64,000 bases of DNA, taken from Shinisaurus crocodilurus. Its lineage: Eukaryota; Chordata; Lepidosauria; Squamata; Shinisauridae. Of this stretch, positions 11,680-23,408 are shown in pieces; within the stretch, counting starts at the first letter, position 1, and each line of letters begins with the position of its first letter. A model generated the notes under the pieces. The model saw only the letters and a list, made by a program, of their open reading frames with translations. It was not told the DNA's origin and did no database searches. The DNA is taken from contig CM037878.1 of NCBI GenBank assembly GCA_021292165.1, forward strand, positions 255,365,921-255,429,920, written 5' to 3'. The position numbers were made by a program, and so were the translations under genes.

Positions 11680-12637
11680 CAGGGGTGGTGCTAGGTACTG
11701 AAAAGATCCAGGACTGAAACTTAGCATTGAGAATGAGTAATGGAAAGGAACCAACTAAATATGGGCTAAAAATTTGGGATGTGAAGTAATGTGAAAGTAT
11801 TGTAAAAAAAAAAAAAAAAAAAAAGCTAGGTTGTTTGTTTTTATAAGTAGAGGGAAAGAAGATAGAGATTTTCATTAAATATAAGTAGAATTATTAAATA
11901 TTGTTTAATTAGAAGGATTTTTATGAGTAAAATGTTGTAAGGTTTTGAGGCTTTAGTGAGGTTGATGAATAAGGGGGGATTTTTTGTTTGTATGTTTGTT
12001 TTGTCATTGCAAAGTGAAAAAAAGTAATTTCTTTATAATTATAGTATCGAATATTTGATGTTACTTATACTTGGTTGTGGAAAAATTGGAAGCCCTTTTT
12101 AGTTTGATGTTGTTTTGTCTTTGTAGTGTATGTTTGTTTGTTTTGTTTTGGGGGTTTTTTGGATTTTAAAATTCAAATTAAAAAAATTATATATATATAT
12201 ATATATATATAAAAGATCCAGGGCTCAGGGCCCACAGGACAAAAAAGAAGAAGCATGAATTCGCATATGCTAGTTTACATATGCTCTAAAGTGTGTGTGT
12301 GTCCGCGTGAGCGTAAAGGACCCTGTCTCCTAAGGACACCCCTATCTGTAAAAAGAGATGTATGGATAGGGGAGAAGAGGGCATTTGATTTCAGAAAAAA
12401 TCCTCATGAAGAAAGATTCAAGGGGGGGCAGCAGGAGGTGAAGCACATGTGGTCAAAAAGCCAGCTAATCCAGGGGGATCAGATGCAACTGAGATCAGCA
12501 GGGCCCCTGTACCTCTTTCTCAGCAAGTGCCCATGGACAGCAGGGTGGTGGGGCAGATGGCCTCCCAGAGATTTGGGGCTCCGAATGAAAGATTTGGGGC
12601 TCCAGCCCTAGTGGGCCACCCCCTAAAACTGCCTCTG
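11680..12637 (+). mobile_element. hAT element, GTGCTAGGTACTG family, copy 1 (interrupted)
   Basis: Left end CAGGGGTGGTGCTAGGTACTG, right end CCCTAAAACTGCCTCTG. The interior is shared with 20501-20931 and 50980-51413. An L1 tail (11713-12210) splits it 33 bp from the left end. The flanks do not show a convincing 8-bp duplication in this copy. Confidence 0.75.
11713..12210 (+). mobile_element. L1-like LINE 3' tail inserted in hAT
   Basis: AT-rich 498-bp insert with an internal A22 run and a TTTGTTTG-rich section, ending AAAAAAATTATATATA. The 12-bp direct repeat AAAAGATCCAGG lies on both sides (11701-11712 and 12211-12222), and the intact copies of the host element have this sequence only once. 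A long, A-rich target duplication is typical of L1-style insertion. No coding part remains. Confidence 0.7.
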
Positions 12638-12639
12638 CA

Positions 12640-13175
12640 ATGGTGGACAAATCTGTTAGTTTCATTTCCTCTAGCATTCTTTTTTAAAAAATAAAAAAAT
12701 CTCAAGTTCCTGCTGGTCTAATGACCGTGATAAACTGACTGACTAAATCTCAAGTTCTTTCTGTTATAAATATGAAGAAATTTGTGAATTTTGGTAAATT
12801 CTTACAAAAACCAAACTTAAACAAAATTCTCACCCATCTGTAGCCATATTCAATAAATACAGCTTTTTACAGCAAGGACCATGTTGTGCCTGCCTGCCAT
12901 GTAGGCTTGTTAAAGATGACAAGCCTGTCAGGAAAAAAAAAAAGGTGGCCACCCTTATTCAGCACCACGGACATGGCTGAATCACAGGGATTCAAACACA
13001 GACCTTTAAGAGTTAAGCATTCAAAGCCCTGGACCTGGATAGAAGAAATCTGTCCATTTCAGTTTTTCCTGCATTTGATTTTTTTTAACATCTCAAGTTC
13101 TTTCCATCCTGTTTTTGGAGAAATTTGCAAATTTTGGTAGGTGCTTATAAAAAATGAACCATAATGAAATTCTCA
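12640..13175 (+). repeat. AATCTGTCAGTTT dispersed repeat
   Basis: Matches the tandemly duplicated unit at 44424-44908 in word order: AATCTGT-AGTTTC, GAATTTTGGTAAATTCTT, ATTCTCACCCATCTG, TGCCATGTAG, GAGCCTGTCAG/AAGCCTGTCAG, ACACAGGGATTCAAA, CCTGGACCTG. It has an internal two-fold structure. Non-coding. Confidence 0.65.
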
Positions 13176-13378
13176 TTGGGGGCTAATGCATGAACAGCCA
13201 TTATCTTAGATTATTTCCCTTCACTATTTCAGCACTTAAAAGAAACCTGGATTTCCTACCATCATGGAGACATATATTTTTTTTGAAACAGTCGTGGACT
13301 AACAGAGCATAAAGGCAGACACACAGATTAGCTAGCTCAGAGCAAGGCCCACCCAGATCCACTATCCACATCATATCC

Positions 13379-13793
13379 TAGAGATGTGCGAATTAGCAAA
13401 ACTCAAGCTTGTCGAAGTTTTCCAAATTCCACCTTGAAGCTTGTTCTGACTTCTGTCCATATCAGATTGCAATCTTTGGGTCTTTTTCTATTCAAATGAA
13501 GGTGTGTGCATATTTCTGTGCATATTTTTCGAAGTGTATGCCTCAATTGTGTGCCTTTTTTAAATGTACACAGTCTTCTCCCATTGTTTAAGGTGTGTTT
13601 GTGCACATTTTTCAAATGTATGCATATTCTCAAACTTTTTTTTTGTTTTGGTTACAAATCACATTGCAAGCTTGGAAATGTATGGACCTCAACCACAAAT
13701 TGAGTAAGAGTCTGCTGCTTTAAGGTCCGGTAGGTGCCAGTTGGTTAAATTCTGGTCTAAAATGAACTGAAACAAATTTCTCATACATCCCTA
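13379..13793. mobile_element. MITE-like element with TAGAGATG/CATCCCTA ends
   Basis: Begins TAGAGATGTGCGAATTAGC and ends AATTTCTCATACATCCCTA, imperfect inverted termini. The interior has repeated TGTGCATATTTTTC-like words. No target duplication was found, so the borders are provisional. Confidence 0.5.
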
Positions 13794-16112
13794 CCTATGC
13801 ATGCCGACTCAGAAGTATGTCCCATTGAGTTCAAGAGAACTTTCTCCCAGAAGGAAAGTGGGTAGATGATTGCAGTGTCAAGTTTTCTTGAGGTGTTAAT
13901 TAAAGTGTTTCTTTTTAACCAATGAATATGTAAGTATATAAAAATTCCAGTGTTGAGTGATATAAGTAAAGAAGTTTCCTCCAGAAGGTGTCATTGGCAT
14001 GCCAGTCCATCTCTGGACCATGGAATGATGTGAACTATGGAAGTAACACTAAAATAAAATATTCAGATTTAAAGGGGCATGAAGGGGGAGACCGACTTAC
14101 AGAGATTAAATGTGTGTCTGTCTGTCTGCATAAAAGAGGCACCAAAAGAGGTGTGAGTATGTACACACATTCTCTCTTCCTCACACACACACCAGCTTTG
14201 TGTTGTTCTGTGCAAGAGCACGTAGCATGCATTGTGATGATGGTAGCTTTGCTTCTTGTCCCAGCATCCTGTTGATTTTCTCACAGGGTTTCTCACAGCG
14301 TTCAGGCTAATTTCCACATTGTGCCTGTTCCTACTCACTGCTGAAGAACTGGCACAGACACAAGTGAATGAAACAAAAAGATCTCTATACGCAGGGAACC
14401 TGGTAAACTGCTTGTCCTCAATTGCACCATAAATCAAAGAATCTTGCTTTCTAACTCCGAATCAAGTGGCTTCTTCAGGACTGTGAACTTTACTTCTTTC
14501 TTTTTTTAAAGTACGCTTTCTTGCCTTCACTATTATGAAGAAACACTTGACAATGTGCACACTGTGTTTGCTAGAGTCTCAGGAACCAGAGGATTGGCCT
14601 GGCAAGACTTCTAATTTTTTTTCAAGGGGACGGGGATTGCATATATAAATGTGTTCCTAATGTTTCTAATCTTAATCATGCCAAATTTGATGAATGATTT
14701 AAATATAAAAGGCCTTGTAAAAATGAGTTGAGAACACTGGTTAACCTCCATCGTAGTGCGGTAGGAAACAGGTGCCTGACCTCTAGTCAAACAATGCATA
14801 TTTGATTTTGTCCTGAGCTCCCTCAAGATAAACAGAAACAATTGATGTCGGAATTTGAAAAGTTGGTAACAGGCAATGATAACATGGTGTATTATTTATA
14901 TAGTGCATTAGAGTGGTCCAAGTGGCTTGCTGTATTTCCACATGAGTTCATGGGTTAGGTGACACTTGAACCATTGACTTCCCAACTCACATACTTAGAG
15001 ATTGTCTCAGGAAACATAGGATTCTGCAGAGCCACCACCGTCCTCCAAGGCTGTAGACATTGCTACAACCTCGGAAAGGGGACTCTAAAATATGATCCCT
15101 CCACCCACCCCCTCACAGCCACTGCAGGAAGAACCATGATGGCTGCATTACACGGTTGCAAAAGTGGCCTTGGAGGACATTGGAGAGGTCTGCCCATGTT
15201 GCGGTGGGCAGAGAGGGGAGGAGAGAGGACAGATGGTGAAGAATCCTATGGCCTCTCCAGCCCCAGCCTCACCCCAACCAGTGTGTCTCCACCAGATGGG
15301 CTCAGAGGCCTGTCTAGAAGTGGGGAGGGGAAAGAAGACAGAGAGGCTAAAATTACTTCTGTCAGTCATCTCGCCCTGTTGGTAGCAGTTGGGCAGGGCA
15401 CTGGATACTCAGAAGCCTCCAAGATCAGACACTTCTGTCCATTGAGGGCAGAAGACCTAGGACTGCAGCCGTAGTCACCAGCTGTCAATGCTCTGTGATG
15501 ATTTACCATGTGGACATATGTCAGACATTTCTATATGATTGGATTACCAAGTGATGGAGATGACTGCAACGGGTCAGTTCAAATAGTTCAAACCATGACT
15601 GGAAGCACAGGAATGACTTCTATGTCCATCACACATTCCACAGTTGTTTGAAGCTGGTCCGCAGTCCTTCTTTGCAATCCAGGAAAACAAGTGCAAACCA
15701 TAGTTTTCTGGTTCGGATGGAAGAGCAAACAATGGTTTGTCTGAACTTGGAAATAATGAATTTAGTCTGATAACATGGAGAACATGTGAACACAAGGTTC
15801 ATTTCATAGGGATGTGTAGATCAGCAAAACACAAGATCACTGAAGTTGTCTGAATTCCATCTCAAAGCTCATTGCAACTCAAGTCTGTATCAGATTACGA
15901 GCTTTGTTTTTGCCTGTGAACTGACCAACGTGTTTCTCTGCAATGATGAGTATAATGTATGAAGTCTCACTAAAAGGAAAAGGAAAGAGAAGAATTGCAC
16001 AGGTCTTGTTTCAAATTCTTAAAAACCCATGTAGGAGAGAGACAGAGTTCATGAGAAGAAAAAAGGCGCATGAAAAATGGAGGCTGCCATCAACCAACTC
16101 TGAAACAAGCAG
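13794..16112. other. Unassigned sequence with short repeat echoes
   Basis: Bases 13808-13875 resemble a common short repeat (AGTATGTCCCATTGAGTTCAA...CTCCCAG) also seen near 32030, 33680 and 63255. The 171-codon frame at 14959-15474 has no recognisable domain and several competing frames. No gene assigned. Confidence 0.4.
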
Positions 16113-16323
16113 AGCCATTGTGGTAATAGAGTGTTGAACTATGACTGAGGAGAGCCAGGCTCAAATCCCCCCTCTCTCATGAAGATCGCTGGATGATCTT
16201 GGGCCAGTCACCATCTGTCAGCCTAACCTACCTCACAGGATTGTTGTGAGAATAGAATTGGAAGAGAACTGAACCTCCTTGGAGGAAAGAAGGGATAGAA
16301 AAGAATGAAACGAATAAATAAAT
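16113..16323 (+). mobile_element. Old tRNA-headed MIR-like SINE
   Basis: GCCATTGTGGTAATAGAGTGTTGAAC head, CTTGGGCCAGTCACC, CCTAACCTACCTCACAGGATTGTTGTGAG core and an AATAAATAAAT tail align with the SINE at 6613, with more divergence. Confidence 0.85.
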
Positions 16324-16634
16324 TCTGCCTCCACTGGTTTAGGGAGAGGGGGTAATGGCGGAGTGCAAGGCTGCAGTTAGTTCTGAAGCTGTAGCCCTGG
16401 GGGTGTCAGGTAGTGTTTTGGCTGTTTGCCACCAAGGGGCACTGGCCATAGGAAGGAATGACAAGATGATCATGGCTATCAGTAAGAAACTTCTTGAACA
16501 TCAATAGGCCAGAATGAGTCATGTGGCAAGGCCTGGCTGCCATTCCTTGCCAGAGATTTGTGTTAACTTTGCTTCATTCTCACATGGTCTGAGAGCTCAC
16601 GCCAGTCCAGGAAGGCCCACCTCACATGTTGTTC

Positions 16635-17240
16635 AAGTTTATTTCTGCATTAGCCGACCAGGCTGTTGCACACATAGATAAAACAGACTACACACATAGT
16701 TTAAAAGTGACCATTAAAAAGAACATTCAAAACACACTATTAAAATGGATATATACATATGTATTTACATGCATATATATCCTTAAGCAGCAATATATAT
16801 GTTAAAATTATATACAAAGTTAAAATGTAAAAGGCTCAAATGCTTTTGTTAAAAAAATAAAATAAAATTGTTACTTATTATTTAAAATGATCATTAAAAT
16901 TGATTAAATTACGAGGCTCGTAAGCAAATTTAAAAAGGCTTATTTCTCTTTATCAAGGCCAGTTTTACAAACTTTGCAGCTCGATAGGATATATAATAAT
17001 CCGTTCCAGCTAACAGAAAAACAAGTTTACTAACAGGCGAAGCATCTACTAAAACACCAATGAGAGGAAGAAGATATTGGGCTCTCAAATCTGTATATTG
17101 GGGGCATTCTAAAAGGAAGTGGTACACATGTTGAGAACCTACAAATCTCCTCCTCATCCATAAAAGGTCATTGGCCTGAGCTTCTCTCCAGTTGTACCTC
17201 TGAAGCACGCCATAGGAGCTCACACTGTGTTGCTCTTGGC
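16635..17240 (-). mobile_element. Non-LTR LINE, C-terminal and 3' end fragment
   Basis: The minus-strand frame 16930-17223 contains HVYHFLLECPQYTDLR (a histidine/cysteine knuckle as in LINE C termini), then LVFLLAGTDYY and AAKFVKLALIKR. Its layout matches the smaller remnant at 10365-10559. About 290 bp of AT-rich 3' UTR follows. It lacks the reverse transcriptase, so the lineage is unresolved. Confidence 0.6.
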
Positions 17241-19812
17241 ATGCGGGAACATTCCAAAGTGACTTTTCTCCCAGGGATAAAGCTGCCAGCAGGAGAATCT
17301 GTGTGCAACTTTGTCAGTGGGCTCCCAAGAGGCAGATGGCATGGTCATGCCAAATAGTAGGAGGAGAAAGAACCAAGTCAATTAAGATTAATGCAGTGTA
17401 GGAAAGTATTAGTTCTGGAGCTGTAGGTTTCTACATTAGAGATGGAAGGTGGAAATGGGAGGAGGGTAAGAAGATGCTGATTCAACTTAGCCAGGCAAAG
17501 CAGGCATCTTGGCTCCCTCTTTCTCTACACTTCTTCCCATTTTCTCTCACGTAGTCCTTTTTCTTTTCTTTTCTTTTCTTTTCTTTTTTTACCAGGAAAG
17601 TGGAGATGAATGATATGCAACAGGATGGAACATCCCATTTACTTCAAATTTAATTCCATCTGCAGTTTGTTCTTCCTTCTCCTCCTTCCTCTCTGCAGTT
17701 ATGTATTCGTGGAGGATTGGTGCATTACTGATGGAAAAGTTAAAGAGGTATTCTCCAAAAGAGAACCAAATTTAGGGATGGGTGAGAATTTTGTTTGGTT
17801 CATTTTTTTGATTTTTTTTTAAAAATGAAAATTTTCTCCTGGATACTCTACAAACATCTCCAGCAATTTTGAAATAAGCTCAGGGGGAAGAGAGCTAGTT
17901 TAGGAGGGCCTTTCCCATCCAATAAGGAGTCAAAGGACCTTCTGGCACTCTTCTGGCTCCCTAAGCCTTTCAAGCTGGGGGAGGACAGGCTGGCTGGCAG
18001 ACGAAAAGGTGCAAAGGAAGAAATTGGGCCTGTGGACGGAATGGGGGGAATCAGGCCCCCTCTAGCAGATTAATCAAGGGTTTTTAATATTTGATTGGGC
18101 CATTTTAGGGCTCCCAGTTAATCTTGGGGGCAAGCAGCCTGCTGCTCACCCATTGCTAGTGTGTGTTGAAAAGTTTCACAAAGTCACTGGGGGATTTTCT
18201 GTTCCCCACCCCCAATACTACCACCTGTTTCCATTGTCCTAGCAGCAGTGGTGATCATGCTCACAGGACCCAGCTTCTGGTGGTTGCCCTTTTGTTTTGT
18301 TAAGTCATCAGGCTCCAGGATGAGAACAAGAAGCATTCTCACATCATCACATCACATCACACCCACCCACTCATGAATGTCATTGTCCTGGAATGCTCTC
18401 TTCCCAGCTTCCCACCATACAGTAAACAAGGACAGGTTTATTGTCTCCATTCATGAATAAAACTCTCTTCCTTAAAAAGAGCCTGAAAATGGAAAAAATG
18501 GTTTAAAAACTAACGAGGAAGCCATATTCCCGACAGCCAGATGATGCTAAGACAGACGGAAGTCATTTAGCTCTGATTTAAAAGCAATGGATGGCACAGC
18601 ATTTCAAGGGCTGTTGTGTCCTCATTGCAAAAACAATTTTAGCAGTAATACTAACATCAGCAACTAAATGAGCTAAAGGGGTGAGAAAAGTTACTAACAT
18701 GAGCTTGCCTTATAGTGGCTTTGTAACAAAACAAAAGCTCTAATTCCTAATGACATCAAGCTAAATCAAAGAAGAACATGTGTTTCCCTTGCACGCACAC
18801 GCACACACGCATGCATGCACACACGTACACACTCACACACACAGAGTCCCTGTGACTTTATGTGTCCAGGCAGTTTTAACTAGGGAGACATGAGTCGAAT
18901 GATCTAAACTGAATGACGTCTGAGCTCCCTGCAGGGTAGCAGAGCACTTCATCAAGCAAAATGGCAGCCCCTGGCCAGAAAGACAATGGGAGCGCTACAG
19001 GAAAGGAAGGCATTTAAACAGTGTCTGGAATTTAAATGACTATGGAATTAAAAGAAAATCAAATCTCGCTTAATTGATGTTGTCCAGCACCAGCATGCCA
19101 GGGTCAAAAGCGGGGCATCACTTATCTCTCACAGAAAACCCACTATTAACAGATTTGCAGTATTTATAGTGTTTTCTTTTAGGCAATAAAAACAGTTTTG
19201 TAGTTTAGATGTAATTACTCTCCTCAAGGAACACACACTGGATCTCTTGGCTACTGTTATTATATTAAATAAAGAAGGCCATAGATGGCTAGGAATCATA
19301 AACAACGTAGAAGGGACATATAGCCAAACAGCTGGAGATTTGCACAATTTTGGATTAGGAATGGATATCTTTGTTTCTGCAAAAGCTAGGGCAAGTGTCA
19401 ATGCTGCTATAAATTCTGGCTGCAATTGTGAAGTTTTGCATTTGCACAGAGAAGCAACTCACACATACACACAGGACTGAATTTCTGGTCTTCCGTAGCA
19501 GCAAACCCTGCCCCAAATTGGCAAAGCAACAGTTTTCTTTTTTAAAAAGAAATCCCACTTATATAGTACCTACATACTTGACTCAAGCCACAGTTTAGCA
19601 CTGTATGTTAAACTCTGGGAGCCCTGAGTCCTTTCTCCAGGAGGTAGCATAAGACTAAAGATCACACAATCTTAAGACTGGACTCACTGGAGGCCATCAA
19701 CCTCATCCCCATACATCACAGATTCACCCACATAATCCTATTATCAGCTAGAAATGCTAATAAGATGCACAAATATTAGGAGCTCCAGGTGGCTCAAACA
19801 AGCAAACCAAAC
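17241..19812. other. Long unique stretch with conserved-looking blocks
   Basis: A TTTTC microsatellite (17550-17590) and an alternating CA/CG purine-pyrimidine run (18795-18843) are present. Otherwise no repeat was recognised. Blocks 18490-18780 and 19010-19460 are balanced in composition, repeat-free and rich in TAAT/ATTA-type words, as many non-coding regulatory elements are. No exon found. Confidence 0.35.
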
Positions 19813-20205
19813 CAGGGATGTATGAGAAATTTGTTTCTATTTAAGACCAGAACTTGCCCCGTTTGAACCCCTGAATTTGAATGTGAATGCATTTTGTGGG
19901 CAAAGCTCACACATTCCTGAGCTTGCAATGCTCATTCACAAAATGTGTAACTTAGAAAAATGTGCTCTTTAAAAATGCATATTGGGGGGGGATATCACAT
20001 TTTCGTACTTTAGTCAATGGGGGAAAGTTTACATTTGGGTGCACACTTTAAAAAAATGCACACCCAAATGTATGCTTTCCCCTTTCAAATGGGTGGGGTT
20101 GGATGGGGAGCGCAGCATTGGGAATGGGAATGAGATAGACTGAGCTTCAAGGTGGAACATGGAGAACCACAATGAATTTGAGCCTTGCTGATTCTCCCAT
20201 CCCTA
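19813..20205. mobile_element. MITE-like element with CAGGGATG/CATCCCTA ends
   Basis: Starts CAGGGATGTATGAGAAATTTG and ends GATTCTCCCATCCCTA, an imperfect inverted pair. Interior is AT-rich with TGCACACCCAAATGTATGC. No convincing target duplication. Related in style to 13379-13793. Confidence 0.5.
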
Positions 20206-20500
20206 TAAAGCCATGAGCCGTAGGAGAAAATAACCCCTGCTCTTCTCAGCATCACTATGATAATCAAACCTGATCAGTTTTACCTGGCCAAAACATGAAA
20301 GAAAAGCAATCCAATCCAGCAGATCTCTCCAAGTGGGTACAGAACAATATTGCTCGACTAGGGACAGAAGGCTATTTAGCATTGGCCAATATTACAATAA
20401 CTGGACTAGGAAAAGAATCTGATTAGCATTGGTCACTTTTGCAATGGGTTATTGGACTAGTCTGCCCATGCCAAATCTGATCAACTAAGGCTGTTCTTAA

Positions 20501-20931
20501 CAGGTACGGTACTGAAAAGATCCAGGGCTCAGGCCCACAGGACCAAAAAAAGCATCACAAATTGTCATATGCTAATTTGCATATGCTCTAAAGTCTCTCT
20601 CAGAGTGTGTCTGTAAAGGACCCTGTCTCCCAACGACACCCTTATTAGTAAAAAAGGGATATATGGACATTGGAAAGGAGGGCATTTGATTTCAGAAAAA
20701 AACCTCAGGCAGAAAGACTCAAGGGAGGCAGAAAGAGGGGAAGCACATGTGAGCAAAAGGCCATCTAATCCAGTGGGATCAATAGAGACCATCAGGGCCA
20801 CTCTACCTTTATTTCAACAAGTGCCCATGGACAGCAGGGTGGTGGGGCAGATGGCCTCCCAGCGATTCGGGGGTCCAAATTAAAGATTCAGGGCTCCAGA
20901 CCGAGTGGGCCACCGCCTAACACCACCTCTG
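20501..20931 (+). mobile_element. hAT element, GTGCTAGGTACTG family, copy 2
   Basis: 431 bp, starting CAGGTACGGTACTGAAAAG and ending AACACCACCTCTG. The perfect 8-bp direct repeat GTTCTTAA flanks it (20493-20500 and 20932-20939) and fits the Ac-type nTnnnnAn pattern. It is the uninterrupted version of 11680-12637, with 50980-51413 as a third copy. Non-autonomous. Confidence 0.92.
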
Positions 20932-20939
20932 GTTCTTAA

Positions 20940-21965
20940 TGCTTTCCCATATATTGTATATTTTTTTTGAAAAAGCAAATGGGAAAATCATTCTAGCCTT
21001 ACTATCTACTGCTAGGTGAGTGCACCAGATATGAATTATATCACCAGAAAGGATTAACTAGGAAAGATACCCAGGATATTTATGCAGACTTTTCAGTTTT
21101 TGTTTCAAAAATTTTAATATTAATAAAGGAAAATGAATTTTGAAAATAGATCACACAGAAAATTTGTTTCTATCTAAGAAAATACCAGTATCTTCTTAGA
21201 ACAATATATCCCTATGTTATCTGTGCCTTTGGATCTTAACATTGGAGTAGTGGATGTTTAATATATGTGTATGTGGTTTGTGCATGCACAGTCTACCATT
21301 ATTCAGAAAATGTTGGTGTTGCTAAGAACGTGAGCTATCCGGTGAAGAAAATGACACATTGGGCAGGTTTGGCCCATTGTTGTTATTATTTTTAAATGCA
21401 TTTTTATTTGATTTTGTTATTCAATGTTTATTTTCCTTTTCCAGTTAGTCTCCGGAGATGTGTACAACATCCAAACACATTCATACTTAAGCGTTGTGAC
21501 AACTAGCATTGGAGTTGTTGAAATATCCATTTCAAAACCTGTCTTAGCGCAATCAATCAAATCTTCTATGGCTACACAGAGAAAATAAACAAGGCTATCT
21601 AACTGCAGCTCTTGGGTAGGGGTAAGGAGAGCGGGGGCTGGGGGGAGACGAGGAGAAAGATTATTTCAATGGCTCAGAGAGCTTAAAGAGTCTTAGAGGG
21701 GATTAAAGAATAAAACAATATATTAAAATTGCAAGGAAGGAAAACCAGAAACCCAACCATCTTGGCAGCCGAAGAACAAATCAGTTCTACAAGACTTAAC
21801 CCTTACGTTGGATGAAAGAAGAGCAGCAGAGGCAGTTCACTGCAGGCTACACTTGTGGACCAAGTAGGGGCCAGCCTGTTAAGAGTAGCTGATGAACAAA
21901 TACACAGCTTGACTACAGACATTATCATCCCATTAGAATACAGCTAATAAGTTCCTTCCCAGGTT
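20940..21965. other. Unassigned AT-rich sequence
   Basis: No coding exon or repeat recognised. Confidence 0.4.
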
Positions 21966-22484
21966 AGCATCACCAGGGATGTTGAAGAGTCCTTGGTCTC
22001 GAGTCACGAGTCGAGTCACGAGTCTTTGGACCTGAGTCTCGAGTCCGAGTCCGAGTCCTTGGTCCAAAATGGTGACTCACGAGTCACGAGTCACGAGTCA
22101 CTCCCAAAGCTGACTCCACGAGTCCCTATTAAAATCAGTGGGGGTTTTTCCCAACAAAATAAAGCTACTTCAGATGTGTGGTTTAAATGAATTCTAGGCA
22201 CAAGTGTGCCTTCTTATTTCAAAACTCTGCAACTGATTTTGGCAAGAACAGACCAGGCAGAAAAACCCAAAATAACCAGGCAGGCAGAGGAGGCAGGGAA
22301 CCCCAAAGCAGGCAGGCAGAGGCCTTTGTCTTGGACAAATTAACTGTTGAACTGGTCAAGAAGAGACCAGGCAGACAGAGGAGGCTGGGAACCCCAGACA
22401 GGCAGGCAGAGGCAGCCAAACCCAAAATGTCTGAAAGGCTGCATTTTAGAAAAATGATTTTAAAAAATAAACTTGCTGTACTTC

Positions 22485-22769
22485 CTAAAACTTATCCATG
22501 TTGCATTTGAGGAACATGATTTTTTCTAAATGTTTGGCCCCCATTCTGGAACGGTGAGATCTCATCACAATTCCACCCTCACTGAACACCTGCTCCACTG
22601 GTGATGAACTTGCTGGAACCAGAAACACACTCAGAGCAGCCACACAGAGTAATCTCAGGTCCTTCTTCTGCCTCTCCCAAGTACGCAACACATCAATCAA
22701 AATAAATCTTGACACACTGTTGGGGCTGCACTCCTGGTAGCCGTCCATAGTGGCCAAGCAGCAGCGCAC
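22485..22769 (-). pseudogene. hAT transposase C-terminal fragment
   Basis: The 94-codon frame contains the hAT dimerisation-region signature PASSSPVEQVFSEGG, then SHRSRMGAKHLEKIMFLKCN. This is the usual end of hAT transposases, just before the stop codon. The catalytic DDE/RNase H part and the zinc finger are absent, so the protein is non-functional. It ends on the minus strand toward the element's left end, with about 510 bp of GAGTC-rich sequence and other non-coding sequence between it and that end. A domesticated use is unlikely because only the last 95 residues are left. Confidence 0.9.
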
Positions 22770-22829
22770 CTCGCTTCCATGCGCTCTTCGCTGGCAATCA
22801 CGCTCCTCTCCACTCCTTCTGGCACAGCC

Positions 22830-22976
22830 CAGGGATGTTGAGGAGTCCTTGGTCTCGAGTCCCGAGTCGACTCTCGAGTCCCATTAAAAATATTGGGACT
22901 CGAGTCCGAGTCGAGTCAGAGGGGGGACTCAGTCCGACTCACGAGTCGAGTGCTCGAGTCCGAGTCCCCATCCCTG
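22830..22976. mobile_element. MITE-like unit forming the hAT right end
   Basis: Begins CAGGGATGTTGAGGAGTCC, almost identical to the outer left end at 21974, and ends CATCCCTG at the outer right border. Its left flank (GCACAGCC) does not match the right flank (AGCATCAC), so it is not a simple separate insertion. Confidence 0.6.
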
Positions 22977-23099
22977 AGCATCACTTAACCTGGGTTTTAT
23001 TTTTGGTTTCGTTTTTTAACTGTTGAAAGAAAGAAAAAAGATTTGTGTATTGTTTGATTGTATCTGTCCTTCATCCAGTGAGCTCAGAGTGGTGTAGAT

Positions 23100-23230
23100 C
23101 AGTGTTCTCCAACCTTGGGTCCCCAGATGTCTTTGGCCTACAACTCCCAGCATGCCCCAGCTATGCTGGCTGGGGCATGCTGGGAGTTGTAGGCCAAAGA
23201 CATCTGGGGACCCAAGGTTGGAGAACACTG
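23100..23230. mobile_element. Foldback hAT MITE, CAGTGTTCTCC family, copy 1
   Basis: An almost perfect palindrome of 131 bp: CAGTGTTCTCCAACCTTGG... and ...CCAAGGTTGGAGAACACTG, with arms of about 60 bp. The perfect target duplication GTGTAGAT lies at 23092-23099 and 23231-23238, with TA at the centre. It could form a long RNA hairpin. Copy 2 is at 51609-51755. Confidence 0.93.
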
Positions 23231-23239
23231 GTGTAGATG

Positions 23240-23408
23240 GTTCTTCTCTCCCATCACCATTTAATCTTCACAGCAACCTTGTGAGATAGGTTAGGCTGAG
23301 AGACGGTGACTGGCCCAAGATCAACCAGTGAGCTTCATGGCCAAGTGGAGATCTGAACACCAGTCCCTCAGATTCCCATCCCACAGTCTTGTCTCTAGTA
23401 GACCACAC
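23240..23408 (-). mobile_element. Old MIR-like SINE, antisense
   Basis: Reverse complement of the SINE core: CAACCTTGTGAGATAGGTTAGG, GACTGGCCCAAGATC and CAGTGAGCTTCATGGCCAAGT. The tail is lost next to the foldback MITE. Confidence 0.8.

Larger units (their letters stand above)
21974..22976 (-). mobile_element. hAT transposon remnant with GAGTC-rich ends
   Basis: 1003 bp with termini CAGGGATG and CATCCCTG and the perfect 8-bp target duplication AGCATCAC on both sides (21966-21973 and 22977-22984). Both subterminal zones are packed with GAGTC/ACGAGTC words, likely transposase-binding repeats. The interior carries a C-terminal transposase remnant on the minus strand (22485-22769). Oddly, the 32-bp left end recurs in the same orientation at 22830, so the right 147 bp is by itself a MITE-like unit. 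Confidence 0.95.

Noticed and set aside
13379..13793. hAT assignment of the TAGAGATG/CATCCCTA element
   Set aside because: Termini are suggestive, but no 8-bp duplication was found, so it is listed only as MITE-like.
14959..15474. 171-codon open frame as a host exon
   Set aside because: No recognisable domain, no splice context, competing long frames on both strands in moderately GC-rich DNA.
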